Positions 1 through 11,426 of a DNA stretch of 64,000 nucleotides are shown here, piece by piece (the stretch's first letter is position 1; each line of letters opens with the position of its first letter). This stretch comes from Cordilura impudica (lineage: Eukaryota > Arthropoda > Insecta > Diptera > Scathophagidae): positions 226,653,070 to 226,717,069 of the forward strand of contig OY821518.1 in the NCBI GenBank assembly GCA_963682025.1. Reading direction: 5' to 3'. The position numbers were made by a program, and so were the translations under genes. The notes beneath the pieces were generated by a model. That model had not been told where the DNA came from. It searched no databases and saw nothing but the letters and a program-made list of their open reading frames with translations.

Positions 1-265
1 TTCTATGTTTTTACAAATAATAAATGACTACCAAATATGGTCAGGAGCAGTCCATTTTTCGACAAGTCCCCACATAAATATATCATCCAATATGCAGTTT
101 TTCAGAACTGTCGGCAAAAATTTAATAATAAAAATTCCACTCAAATTTGATTTATACTTATTTCCTATAAACAATTAGTTGGACATAAGACCAATTCTCT
201 AAATGTATGGCATAGGGTATTGCGTAGTCGGTCTAGACCGGCGATAATTTTCTTAGTTGTTTTTA
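1..265 (+). repeat. Repeat A, 3' part (cut by window start)
   Basis: This matches the last third of an interspersed repeat, called repeat A here, found many times in the window. It ends with a near-palindrome around GGTCTAGACC followed by the conserved ATAATTTTCTTA tail. The 5' part lies outside the window. No coding capacity is visible. Confidence 0.7.
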
Positions 266-296
266 TTGCAATTGTCATGACATCGCAATCGTTTTT

Positions 297-1895
297 CTAA
301 GTGATCCCACAGATGCTCATTGGATTAATATCGGGACTTTGCGGAGAGATTTTAAGCATGTGGGGTGTATTGTATGCTAACCACATCTTAACATCAGCAG
401 CAGTATACTTAAGATAATTATGTGGTTTTCTGGAATAACCACGTATGTACATTTTTGTCAGTTTTATGTTAATGATACCAAATATAATCATTTTTAACGC
501 CCTTTACTTGTGTTTAATTTTTTTATAAAAAATATTGACCATTTCTGAGTTTTTTCTTTAAATAACGACGTAACTTAAATGTTTATTAAATTAATTTGCA
601 GCACTAACGACGTATGTCAACCTACGTTTGATCGCTGACAAATTATTTTCTCAGAAAACGACACATAGCGACATAGGTTGTTATTAATGAAAAAAAAAAA
701 TGCAAAATAATTTTGGATTATTTTTCAGTTTATAACCACTTATAAAAACTTTTGTGTTTATTTCTGTTATTTTTTGTCACTATTATTCTTGATACGTTGT
801 TATATTGTCATCCCAAGTCCCGTTAACTTTTTGTTGACGAACAAAAAAAATCCATTTTTCAAGCAACAACAACTTATTTCTACATGGTTGCATTGGTAGT
901 TTTCATTTTCAAAGAATACAACGTTTGTCGACATAAGTTGTTTTGTCTGCACACACTTTAAGTGTTATTTACATATTATTTTTTTCGTCCTTCTCTAGGA
1001 TCTATTCCTCTGAAGATTTTTGACTCAAAATTTTTTTATAAAATATTTATTGCCCATATCTACAGGACTGTTAAATAAAAAGCTCTAAAATCTTTATATA
1101 GAGCCCATAATTTCAAATATAACGTTTTTTGGCTCTCCTGAACATTTTGATTTTATGACATACATACGCGGTTATTCTAGAAAACCACAGATATATCTTC
1201 GATATATATCCTTCTTAATTTTTAGTTTGTTGAAATGCGCCTTCCAATATTCGTTAGTAAAAATCTTCAGCCACTTTTGGTATGGTGCACCTCCTTCTCT
1301 GCTGTGTCTTTTTATGCTTAGGAATAGCAATTTCTAACACTTCTTTCCCTCCTTTCTGCATATTATCCGCCTCTCTTCAATTGTTTTTTGCCTCCCCTGA
1401 ATATTTTGATTTTATGACATACGCGGTTATTCTAGAAAACCTCAGAATTGTCATGTTGAAATTAATAATCGTTTCGAATATTAAATTTTTCAGCACTTTG
1501 TTCATTATTTCGGCGATAAATTCCAACTCCTGCTGGTGACATGCCGCCCAATACCATGACACCACCACCACAATGCTTCACTGATTTACGCGTGTTCTTC
1601 GGATTTAATACTTCCAAGGGTTTTTTCATACCAAAACACGTCCATTCGAGCCAAAAAATTTAGATTCGTCCGAGAAAATAACTGCATTTGTTTTAGTTTG
1701 GTATTCGTTGGCAAAATCCATACGCTTCTTTCTGTTATGTTCGTTTACGAAAGGCTTGTTGCGGGCATTGTACCCGGCCCCTTTGGTCGACCTTCTATGT
1801 CTGCAGTAACATTCTTTCAACTATTCAGCTATCTTTGGTGCACTTGCATCTTTCAGCTGGATCTTTCTTAAGAATACCCCTTTTCTATATTCTCT
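297..1895 (-). pseudogene. Tc1/mariner-superfamily (Tc1-like) transposase, split and frameshifted
   Basis: Read on the minus strand, the N-terminal helix-turn-helix remains lie near 1895-1820 (IQLKDASAPKIAE). The first catalytic Asp is in VIFSDESKF near 1660. The NPKNTRKSVKH and GGGVMVLGGMSPAGVG stretch typical of Tc1 follows, then the C-terminal PQSPDINP motif near 320. A 1026-bp insertion (420-1445) splits the gene; removing it and one AATT copy gives FQHDN..K.TAADVKMW, the expected second catalytic Asp motif. Besides the insertion there is at least one frameshift (near 1630) and a stop in the N-terminal part, so this is a dead copy. The product would have been a cut-and-paste transposase. 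It lies in the presumed first intron of the RYK-like gene. Confidence 0.75.
420..1445. mobile_element. Non-autonomous DNA transposon, 4-bp target duplication (AATT), copy 1
   Basis: The element is flanked by AATT at 416-419 and 1446-1449. Its terminal inverted repeats follow CTGTGGTTTTCTAGAATAAC, with the first base mutated to A on the left and a CTCAG end on the right. A second right-end-like sequence lies at about 1131-1190, and 420-1190 matches the copy at 44470-45136, so this copy looks composite or partly duplicated at its right side. No transposase gene was seen inside. The 4-bp target site argues against Tc1/mariner, which uses TA. Superfamily undetermined. Confidence 0.8.
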
Positions 1896-2039
1896 ATCAC
1901 TTAACTTTGGGGTATGTCCTGTTCATGGTTTATTTTCAATTATTTTCTTATTTTAAAGCGATTGGTTGATTTGCTTCTTTTTATTATGCTAGAAATCTCG
2001 AAGTAAGATGTTCCCATTTCGTAAATATTTATTATTACT

Positions 2040-2404
2040 ACCAGATTCCAGTCTCCGAAATTCGAGCGCAAATTGTAGGAAATTTTATTTTTTCATTAAA
2101 TAAAGACCCTAAAAGTATGCTAATCAATTATAGCCAATTCACAAATCACAAAAAACAAACTCATTTTTATTACACACACATTAACAAATTTAGCAGAGCA
2201 TTGTATAATTTTATGTATGTGTTAGTAGCAACTTTAAATGCAATATACTCAAAATAAAGGAAAAAATTTAAAAATCTGTAAATCTGCAAAACGGCTAAAA
2301 GAAATAACTTTCAAATAATATACGTTTGGTTAAAATCGGGATTAAACGGTAGAACAAAATATCAGTCACAAGAAATCGCCTAGCCTATTAATATTATAGT
2401 TTTT
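2040..2404 (+). repeat. Repeat C, copy 1
   Basis: This roughly 350-bp interspersed repeat starts AGCAGATTCCAG-like and ends CGCCTAGCCTATTAA. The window has two other copies, at 20050-20415 (inverted) and 56375-56718. It has no open frame and no clear inverted ends. Internal AATT-rich text and a CTCGAAATTCGAG palindrome near the start are conserved. Confidence 0.75.
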
Positions 2405-2477
2405 GTGTTCCTCAATTGTTAATTCCTTTTTAGACATTTTTCTAATCACTCTACCTCACTTTTATTAATAAAACACT

Positions 2478-2583
2478 ACTTTTTTTAAACTAGCGTTCAA
2501 TTAGAATTGCATTTATTTATTTTAAAATTTACTTTTTTTAAACTAGCGTTCAATTAGAATTGCATTTATTTATTTTAAAATTT
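2478..2583. repeat. 53-bp direct tandem duplication
   Basis: Two head-to-tail copies (2478-2530 and 2531-2583) of a unit beginning ACTTTTTTTAAACTAGCGTT, apparently identical. It looks like a recent slippage or unequal exchange product. Confidence 0.9.
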
Positions 2584-2654
2584 ACCGTTATAAATAATCT
2601 AACCCCATAAAAACTAAGTTTTTATTAAAACTCTTTCTTTCTTTATGCATATGA

Positions 2655-3120
2655 GTTTTGAATATCTCCGTGACTGTGCGTGACTGTGTTTGACAATCTT
2701 AAAATTAATCTTAGGCCACAACAAGTCTATGGACAGTTTCAGATCGATCGGATAAGGGAAAATGGGTTTTAAATCACTCCGTGACTGTGCGTGACTATGT
2801 CGAAGTTTATCTTTCTTTACAGCAAGTATATCGACCAAGTTTCAGATCGATCGGATGAGGGGAAATGACATGTAGATCACTCCGTGATGGTGTGTGACCA
2901 TGCGTGAATGCGCGTGACTAAGTCAAAGTTAATCTTTTTTTACAGCAAGTGTATGGACCAAGTTTGAGATCGATCGGATGAGGGGAAATGACATTTAGAT
3001 CACTCCGTGACTGTGCGTGACCACCCCAAAATTAATCTGTAGTCACGACAAGACTATGGGCCAAGTTTCAGATCATTTGCATAAGGGGGAATGGGGTGCA
3101 CCAATGGCAGACAGACAGAC
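2655..3120 (+). repeat. Degenerate tandem repeat with CTCCGTGACTGTGCGTGAC units
   Basis: Four diverged units of about 100-120 bp begin near 2665, 2777, 2879 and 3002. Each carries CTCCGTGACTGTGCGTGAC, then AGTTTCAGATCGATCGGATG, then GGGGAAATGACAT. It ends in a short CAGA microsatellite (GACAGACAGACAGAC). No coding potential was recognised. Confidence 0.75.
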
Positions 3121-4003
3121 AGACAAAGACTTTTTCTTTGCAAAAACATGGAGTTCACATGGACTCCGAATTATATATTTTTTGTATTGTTGAATGTTTT
3201 CATATTTTTTTGTTAACCTATTTTAGATGAGATAAAAATAAATATTACCTATTTTCTAGCACATATGAATTTTTTAATTCATCTGTGGTACCTTGACTTT
3301 TGCTACCACTGTATTACAAATCCCAACAGATCATATAAGTTGGGTTGATAGCTACCAACAGATTGCGTTGAAGGCAACAAGTTTCCCCATTCTCTCCTAT
3401 ATACATCTGTAACTTCTTAATGCAATGTATTTTTAATTTGTATAATATTAAGCAATTCATGCTTAATTTACATTTTTTAAATGTTTTAATTATTTGATTT
3501 ATTTTTTTTATGTTAATTTCTTATTCTTAGATGTTATTCTTGTTCAAATTTGTATCATAAAAAGAATTCCATTTAATGTTTGTCATTGTTATTATTTGTA
3601 ACTGTTTAATTTTTACATTGTATCGTGAAAATATTCCAATTGTATGATACGGTGCTATTGAAAATATATTTAAATATTGACTTAAACAGGCATTTAAAAT
3701 TTCAAGTTTGTTTGAAATATTTACTCAACACACATACGGAAAAGGGGATAAAGAATGATAAAAAAAAACACAAATAAGAGTTTAATACAAAATAACAATT
3801 CTTGGAACTGTTTGGCCAGCAAGAACACAAGAAAGAGTTACAAAAGAAAAACAAAAAAACAATTTAAGAAAACAAAACAATATTGATCTGCTAATTCTTG
3901 TTAAAATATATAAAAAACATTAAATTAAAACTATATTAAATTTACTATGTTTACTTAGTTAATACCAACAGCAACATATAAAGCAGCAACAACAAGAACT
4001 TAC

Positions 4004-4199
4004 CTAACAAACGCATTACTTCCTGAGGATTGAGATACAGATTCAGATGGCCATAGCAGCCGCCCAAAGTGCTGAGTATTATTAACAAACTGTATGACAG
4101 CCAATGCAGCTGTGTTTTCCACCCAAGTCTAAGAGTCACGGTGTTATGGGGGGTTCGGGTATAAGTCGAAGTTTTAGATGACGGATGTAAACACACCAT
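4004..4199 (-). CDS. Probable first coding exon of a RYK-family receptor (derailed/doughnut-like)
   Basis: Start ATG is at 4199-4197, in the context ACGATATGG. The 65 codons encode a short basic leader, a hydrophobic segment (LSYSLLIILSTLGGCYG, residues 34-50) that fits a signal peptide, and the mature start GHLNLYLNPQEVMRLL. That last part resembles the beginning of the WIF (Wnt-binding) ectodomain of insect RYK proteins such as derailed and doughnut. The frame runs into TTAG|GTAAGT, a near-ideal 5' splice donor (last exon base 4004, GT at 4003-4002), leaving phase 1. The family comprises single-pass Wnt5 co-receptors with an inactive kinase domain, used in axon guidance and muscle attachment. 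The rest of the gene must lie below position 1. Paralogue assignment is uncertain. Confidence 0.68.
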
Positions 4200-6230
4200 A
4201 TCGTTTTTTTTTTTTCTTATTTAATAAACAAAAATTGGCAACTACTTTTTGATAATTATGAATGTATTTTTTTAATATTGGCACATTTGTTTATAACATA
4301 TATATAATTTGATTTATTTTTTCATATTTTCATAAGATTTTTTTTCACTTAATCACAGTATCTTTCAATTTTAATTCTTGGATTTTCTTGTGTATTTGAT
4401 ATACTTCCTCTCTCTCTCACTCTCTTTTATATTTCTTCTTCTTTTTGATTATTTTTTCCTTCAATATGTATACAAAATAAAAAATGTAAACAAAAAAAAT
4501 TGAAACCAAGCCGTCGAACTAAGAACAATATTAAATTTGTTTGTGTATTTTCAATAAAAATCACTTTGTTAACATAGACAGAACATTAATTAACTAATTT
4601 AGTATATAATCTTATAAAAATTTGTCCTATTTTTCTTAGTTATTGCAACCGCAAGACATTCTATAGAAAATGTGTAAACTTTTAGCAAAAATTTTATTTA
4701 ATGTACAAGCGCAATACTAAACACCCTGCACTCTTGAATTATAGCTGTCAACTAAAATCTGCCAAACTTGTTTGGCTATTCTGACATATCAAAAACTACA
4801 ACAGTGCTGCCTAGTTTCTTGGTCACATACAAAATGTTTATTGGCGGCCTCAAGCGTTAAATTCAGGAAACAGTAGGAGAATGAAAGAGATATATACGAG
4901 AGAAGTGAGAGTAATGCATATAGATGAGTAAAATTTTAGGAGAGATATAATTTTATTAAAGTAAAAATATGTGGAATGTATATTTTATTGAACAATCAAC
5001 TGTTATAACGACCATAATTAAATATCAAGTAATGTTACCCCTATTTCAGCATGTTGTGGCAAAAGTGGAACAAAAAAGTTTAAGACTTCCCCTTCAAGAC
5101 AGTCGACATACATATTTTTCTCCTAAAAATTTAATTTGTTGGCTTACTTTGTAAAGTAAACAATTTTTATTCCATTAGAAGCGCTCAATATAATATTAAT
5201 AATACCATGTATTTTATCATCTTAGTACCTGTTGTATTGTGAATATCCACACACTATGATTAATCTTAGTTAATCGTTTTATTGCACCTAAAAGAAATGA
5301 TGTTATTTATAAGTTTTGTCAAACAGCATTTGTCTTAAGTCAAAATACCTGTCGTAATAAAGTGATAAATGAATTTATGTGACAGATCCTGCATTCAATT
5401 TCAAACGTGGTACCTACATGTTGCAAATTTTATATTTAATCTTCAAAAATTCACCTGCCATAACTTAACGATTTTTATAAAATTTTCGTATCTAAACATT
5501 TAGTTAAAATCTGTCAATATTCAGCAAAATCATGTAAAATAATCTTTTAATTCTGCCAGATTTTAACAGATTAAAAAGTAAACTGATATACATAGGTACC
5601 AAGATATTCAAATATTTTGTTTAGATTAAGCGAAGCAGAAACGTAAATAAGAAAATTCGTAGCAGCGTAAATCTAAATTAACCCAAAATAATGTATGTAT
5701 GTAGATTACAAGCCATATGGCAGATAATGAGTGTATTACGAATATTATAAACAGATAGGAATTAACCTTTAACTATGGATGTGAAATTTTTGGACATTCC
5801 TAGTCAGTGACGTGGTGGTAAATTTTACCCCTTTTAATTTTACAAAAAAATATTAATGAAAAACATTTTTTTTTCAATTCGTCTTTATTTGCAATCTATT
5901 ATACAAAAATTAAAATAATAAGCAAATCTTATAATAATTTAAATTAACTGAGATACTGAATTCCAATGAACTCAGTAAACAAAAGATTAAAAGAAAAACT
6001 TTTATTATTTACATATTTACATTTTATTTTCTAAAGGGTAGGTCAAGTATATGGAACCTTTGTAACCTTTTTATTTCATCACTATCATCTAAGAGATTTA
6101 TAGCTAATATGTTTGGGTGATTGCTAAGTCTATTAAGTAAGGTGGCCAGAAATTTTCAAGAATAAAGGAGTACATATAGTATAAAGTTTTAAAATTTTTT
6201 TATTAAACATTAAATTGTATTACATATTCA
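4200..6230. other. Upstream region of the RYK-like exon, no gene recognised
   Basis: This would hold the 5' UTR and promoter of the minus-strand gene. It contains a CT-rich tract at about 4405-4475 and a GA-rich stretch at 4875-4930 (GAGAGA-like), but no promoter element I can assign firmly. The remainder is AT-rich with only short, unconvincing open frames. Confidence 0.5.
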
Positions 6231-6370
6231 GACTTTTTTGTATTGAGATAAATTAAAATAATAATAAAAACAAAAAAATCATGTGAGTCCAATCACAAGG
6301 CAGATGTGTAAACATCTAATAATTAAAGAAAACATCAACACCATATTTTCCAGTGCATAAAAAAGTCGAT

Positions 6371-9300
6371 TATGCTGTTTTCTAAAATGCAATTGATGTT
6401 TCTGAAATTCAATTGATGTTTTCTGAAATACAATTGATGTTTTCTGAAATACAATTAATGTTCTCAGCAATTCAAAAAATGCTTTTTTAAATTCAATTGA
6501 TGTTTTCTTAAATTCTATTTATGTTTTCTGAAATTCAAATGATGTTTTCTGAAATACAATTGATGTTTTCTGAAATACAATTGATGTTTTCTGAAATTAT
6601 ATTGATGTTTTCTGAAATTCTATTTATGTTTTCTGAAATTCAAATGATGTTTTCTGAAATTCAAATGATGTTTTCTGAAATTATATTGATGGTTTCTGAA
6701 ATACAATTGATGTTTTCTGAAATTATTTTGATGTTTTCTGAAATTCAATTGATGTTTTCTGAAATTTTATTGATGTTTTCTGAAATAAATTTTAAGTTTT
6801 TTTAAAATTCTATTGATGTTTTCTGAAATACAATTGATGTTTTCTGAAATTATATTGATGGTTTCTGAAATATAATTGATGTTTTCTGAAATTATATTGA
6901 TGTTTTCTGAAATTCTATTTATGTTTTCTGAAATTCAAATGATGTTTTCTGAAATTATGTTGATGGTTTCTGAAATTCTATTGATGTTTTCTGAAATTCT
7001 ATTGATGTTTTCTGAAATACAATTGATGTTTTCTGAAACTCTATTGATGCTTTCTGAAATTCAATTAATGTTTTCTGAAACTCGAATGATGTTTTCTGAA
7101 ATTATATTGATGTTTTCTGAAATTCTATTTATGTTTTCTAAAATTCAAATGTTGTTTTCTGAAATACAATTGATGTTTTTTGAAATACAATTGATGTTTT
7201 CTGAAATTCTATTGATGTTTTCTGAAATTTTATTGATGTTTTCTGAAATACAGTTTATGTTTTCTGAAATTCTATAGATGTTTTCTGAAATACAATTGAT
7301 GTTTTCTGAAATTATATTGATGGTTTCTGAAATACGATTTATGTTTTCTGAAATACAATTGATGTTTTCTGAAATTATATTGATGTTTTCTGAAATACAG
7401 TTTATGTTTTCTGAAATTCTATAGATGTTTTCTGAAATACAATTGATGTTTTCTGAAATTCTATTTATGTTTTCTGAAATTCAAATGATGTTTTCTGAAA
7501 TTATATTGATGGTTTCTGAAATACAATTGATGTTTTCTGAAATTCTATTGATGCTTTCTGAAATACAATTGATGTTTTCTGAAACTCTATTGATGCTTTC
7601 TGAAATTCAATTGATGTTTTTTGAAATTCAAATATTTTCTGAAATACAATTGATGTTGTCTGAAATACAATTGATGTTTTCTGAAATTCTATTGATGTTT
7701 TCTGAAATTCAATTGATGTTTTCTGAAACTCGAATGATGTTTTCTGAAATTATATTGATGTTTTCTGAAATTCTATTTATGTTTTCTGAAATTCAAATGA
7801 TGTTTTCTGAAACTCGAATGATGTTTTCTGAAATTCTATTTATGTTTTCTGAAATTCAATTGATGTTTTCTGAAATACAATTGATGTTTTCTGAAATTCT
7901 ATTGATGTTTTCTGAAATTCTATTTATGTTTTCTGAAATACAAATGATGTTTTCTGAAATACAATTGATGTTTTCTGAAATTCTATTGATGTTTTCTGAA
8001 ATTCAATTGATGTTTTCGTAACTCGAATGATGTTTTCTGAAATTATATTGATGTTTTCTGAAATTCTATTTATGTTTTCTGAAATTCAAATGATGTTTTC
8101 TGAAACTCGAATGATGTTTTCTGAAATTATATTGATGTTTTCTGAAATTCTATTTATGTTTTCTGAAATTCAATTGATGTTTTCTGAAATACAATTGATG
8201 TTTTCTGAAATACAATTGATGTTTTCTGAAATTCTATTGATGTTTTCTGAAATTCAATTGATGTTTTCTGAAACTCGAATGATGTTTTCTGAAATATTAT
8301 TGATGTTTTCTGAAATTCTATTGATGTTTTCTGAAATTCAATTGATGTTTTCTGAAACTCGAATGATGTTTTCTGAAATTATATTGATGTTTTCTGAAAT
8401 TCTATTTATGTTTTCTGAAATTCAAATGATGTTTTCTGAAACTCGAATGATGTTTTCTGAAGTTATATTGATGTTCTCTGAAATTATATTGATGGTTTCT
8501 GAAGTACAATTGATGTTTTCTGAAATTCTATTGATGCTTTCTGAAATTCAATTAATGTTTTCTGAAACTCGAATGATGTTTTCTGAAATTCTATTTATGT
8601 TTTCTGAAATTCAAATGTTGTTTTCTGAAATACAATTGATGTTTTCTGAAATACAATTGATGTTTTCTGAAATTCTATTTATGTTTTCTGAAATTTTATT
8701 GATGTTTTCTGAAATACAGTTTATGTTTTCTGAAATTCTATAGATGTTTTCTGAAATACAATTGATGTTTTCTGAAATTATATTGATGTTTTCTGAAATA
8801 CAGTTTATGTTTTCTGAAATTCTATAGATGTTTTCTGAAATTCTACTTATGTTTTCTGAAATTCAAATGATGTTTTCTGAAATTATATTGATGGTTTCTG
8901 AAATACAATTGATGTTTTCTGAAATTCTATTGATGCTTTCTGAAATACAATTGATGTTTTCTGAAACTCTATTGATGTTTTCTGAAATTCTATTTATGTT
9001 TTCTGAAATTCAAATGATGTTTTCTGGAATTATATTGATGGTTTCTGAAATACAATTGATGTTTTCTGAAACTCTATTGATGCTTTCTGAAATTCAATTG
9101 ATGTTTTCTGAAACTCGAATGATGTTTTTGAAATTATGTTGATGTTTTCTGAAATTCTATTTATGTGTTCTGAAATTCAAATGATGTTTTCTGAAATACA
9201 ATTGATGTTTTCTGAAATACAATTGATGTTTTCTGAAATTCTATTGATGTTTTCTGAAATTCAATTGATGTTTTCTGAAACTCGAATGATTTTTTCTGAA

Positions 9301-9499
9301 ATTATGTTGATGTTTTCTGAAATTCTATTTATGTTTTCTGAAATTCAAATGATGTTTTCTGAAATACAATTGATGGTTTCTGAAATACAATTGATGTTTT
9401 CTGAAATTTTATTGATGGTTTCTGAAATACAATTGATGTTTTCTGAAATACAATTGATGTTTTCTGAAATACAATTGATGTTTTTTGAAATACAATTGG
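6371..9499 (+). repeat. Large 21-bp minisatellite (GATGTTTTCTGAAAT core)
   Basis: About 150 head-to-tail units of 21 bp share the constant core GATGTTTTCTGAAAT plus a variable 6 bp (TACAAT, TCTATT, TATATT, CTCGAAT-like and others). Since 21 is a multiple of 3, long open frames arise reading MFSEIQL, MFSEILL, MFSETRM and so on, broken by occasional stops and 1-2 base indels. Unit variants recur in the same order (IQL, ILL, IQL, TRM, IIL, ILF, IQM), which is higher-order structure. No start context, signal or domain suggests real translation. Confidence 0.95.
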
Positions 9500-9892
9500 A
9501 AAATGTTTAGAAAAGAACATATCAAAAATTTTTCACAAATACAATCAGATAAAGTCACACCGATTTACACTTCAGCTCACACCGATGTGTTACGCTGTTT
9601 TTGCGATTGTATTGTGAAATAGAAATTTACCCCCCTGCGCGTATAGATGTTTACACATCAAAAATAATAAAACAAAACTTTAACATATTTCATTACCGTA
9701 AATGTACATACATATGTAGGTATATCTTTGTATTGAGATCAATTTTAATAATAATAAAAAACAAAAAATAATAACAAAAAATGAAACTTAAACATTTTTC
9801 ATTACCATAAGTAATAGTTAAAAAAAATAAAAAAAATATTGCACTATGCATATTTTTCCCTGCATTTGACTTTTTTTAATAAATTTATATCT
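9500..9892. other. AT-rich stretch between minisatellite and duplicated block
   Basis: A 16-bp sequence at 9644-9659 is the reverse complement of 6303-6318, on the other side of the minisatellite. The segment near 9728 (TGTATTGAGATCAATTTTAA) resembles 6238 onward in direct orientation. No gene was seen. Confidence 0.6.
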
Positions 9893-9909
9893 TTACAAGA
9901 TAATTTTGA

Positions 9910-10575
9910 AAATTCATCACACGACATGTTCAGATTGGCTTTAATTTTAATTGCACACAGCAATGTTTCAACAAGTAGTTGACTTTTGCTTTTGTCCAAT
10001 AATTAAATATTAGGCTGAAAACGCGTTCGTTGTCTGCGTTTGTACCAGGTAGCGTCATTATATATTTTATTGCGACCATTACATATTTAAAATTTATTTC
10101 GGAGGTTTTTAAAATCTGAACAATGAATTCCCACCGCCTGGTTCTTGTTGTTCTCCCCAAGAACTATATTTTTCAATTAATATTTGCTCAATTATTTTAA
10201 AAGAATCGTAAAGTTCATTGTTATCACATAGGTCGTCACTGTTTTCTTTAATTAATTGAAAAATTTGTTTTGGGGCTTTAACGAAATCCGTATATAAAAA
10301 ATCCTTGCCATTTAAAGCTAAATATTGAAAATTTTGAGCATTTTCAAAAAATCTCTTGGACCATGGATACATGGATATGTAATTAATGCAAGATAAAAAT
10401 GGTTTGCTTTTGCTTCTACATATTCTCTTTTCAGTAGACCCTCCTTTTCCAGTTTCTGCAACAGATTATCCGCTGCAAATGGAATAAATGTATCGTTTAA
10501 ACGATCATAAATTTTTTCCTTAAATTGTAGAAAAGAGACGTATCTTCGATTGCAGTTATATCGCTCTTTCTGATT
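9910..10575 (-). pseudogene. hAT-family transposase fragment (copy 1)
   Basis: On the minus strand the order is RYNCNRRYVSFLQFKEKI, then DTFIPFAADNLLQKLEKEG (near 10480), then DFVKAPKQIFQLI, then near 10040 LPGTNADNERVFSLIFNYW. The last stretch matches the hAT C-terminal dimerisation region (P..NA..ERVFS). It is broken into several frames and lacks the N-terminal and catalytic parts, so it is a decayed fragment. The 5' side is cut by repeat A. Confidence 0.65.
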
Positions 10576-11290
10576 ATACCCTATACCACTATGTGGTTTG
10601 GGTATAATGACTTTGTGCTGCTGTTTGTAACAACCAAAAATATTTGACCTAGACCCATCTTTAATTATACCGATCGAATCAGAATCACTTTTTGAGTTGA
10701 TTTAACAATGTCCGTCTGTCCGTCCGTCCCTCCGTCTGTGTGTCCATGTAAACCTTGTAATCAAACTGCAGGTCGCAAATATGAATATATTTTGATGAAA
10801 TTTGGTATATGAGCTTTCATTATCCATGAGATGAACGCTATTGAAATTGGTGAGAATCGGTCCATGTTCAGACCTAGCCCCCATACAAATTACCCCTATG
10901 AAATCGACATAAATTGCCATAAGATCCAAATTGTCATATAGATCTTACTCAAATTGGGTTTGTATGCGTTCATTAAATCCATTAATGAGTAGTCCAAAAA
11001 TGATCCCTTTGGCCCCATATAGACTGCTTCCCGATCTTCACTTAAATCTATCAAAAAACAAAAATATTGCACTGATTCTTCTGAAATTTTGTATGTATTT
11101 TTGCAAAATACAAGAGACTTTACCAAACATGGTCAGGATCGGTCCATTTTTGGGCCTAGTCCACATATAGATATAGCTTCCGATATGAACTTTTTCATAT
11201 CTGCAGCCAAAAAAATTAATAAAAATCCCACTCAAATTTGGTTTTTGCTTATTTTCTATGTCCAGTTAGTTGGGCCTAAGAGATAGGGTT
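10573..11290 (+). repeat. Repeat A (copy within duplication unit 1)
   Basis: It begins with the terminal hairpin sequence TTATACCCTATACCAC...GTGGTTTGGGTATAA and carries the GTCCGTCCGTC block at about 10708. It ends truncated at GGGCCTAAGAGATAGGG. Short open frames on both strands are not conserved between copies and are not genes. Confidence 0.85.
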
Positions 11291-11425
11291 TCAATTATAA
11301 CATAACAATTATCACAATAAATCGCTGATGAAGGCTGAAATGCCAGAAATCGGTCCGATTAGAATTCAGTGTAGTTATGAATTTTTGGAAATATATGCTT
11401 TCTTCTGCTCTACCACGCACCATTG
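11291..11425 (+). repeat. Repeat carrying a hammerhead-like ribozyme motif (copy 1)
   Basis: This roughly 135-bp segment is shared with 14138-14272 (tandem duplicate) and with the independent copy at 61246-61390. All contain CGCTGATGAAGGCTGAAATG and then CAGTGTAGTTATGAATT, ending TACCACGCACCATTGAAA. Confidence 0.8.
11320..11360 (+). ncRNA. Hammerhead-ribozyme-like motif (copy 1)
   Basis: Stem I is AATCG (11320-11324) with CGATT (11356-11360). The core CTGATGA is at 11325-11331. Helix II is GGC/GCC (11333-11335 with 11342-11344) with a 6-nt loop, followed by core GAAA at 11346-11349. A very short helix III then leads to GGTC, placing a GTC cleavage triplet directly before stem I (C at 11355). 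An A·A pair at the base of helix II is atypical. Helix III has no loop, so cleavage would need a dimer, as described for minimal hammerheads in Penelope-like retroelements. Activity is not shown. Confidence 0.5.
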
Positions 11426-11426
11426 A

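Noticed and set aside
2655..3120. CRISPR-like array of spaced repeats
   Set aside because: Units are diverged throughout with no constant repeat and unique spacer pattern, and the genome is eukaryotic.
6521..9510. Six open frames of 94-238 codons encoding MFSEIQL-type repeats, possible repetitive protein
   Set aside because: They follow directly from a 21-bp tandem repeat, have no start context or domain, shift frame at unit indels, and the opposite strand is also partly open.
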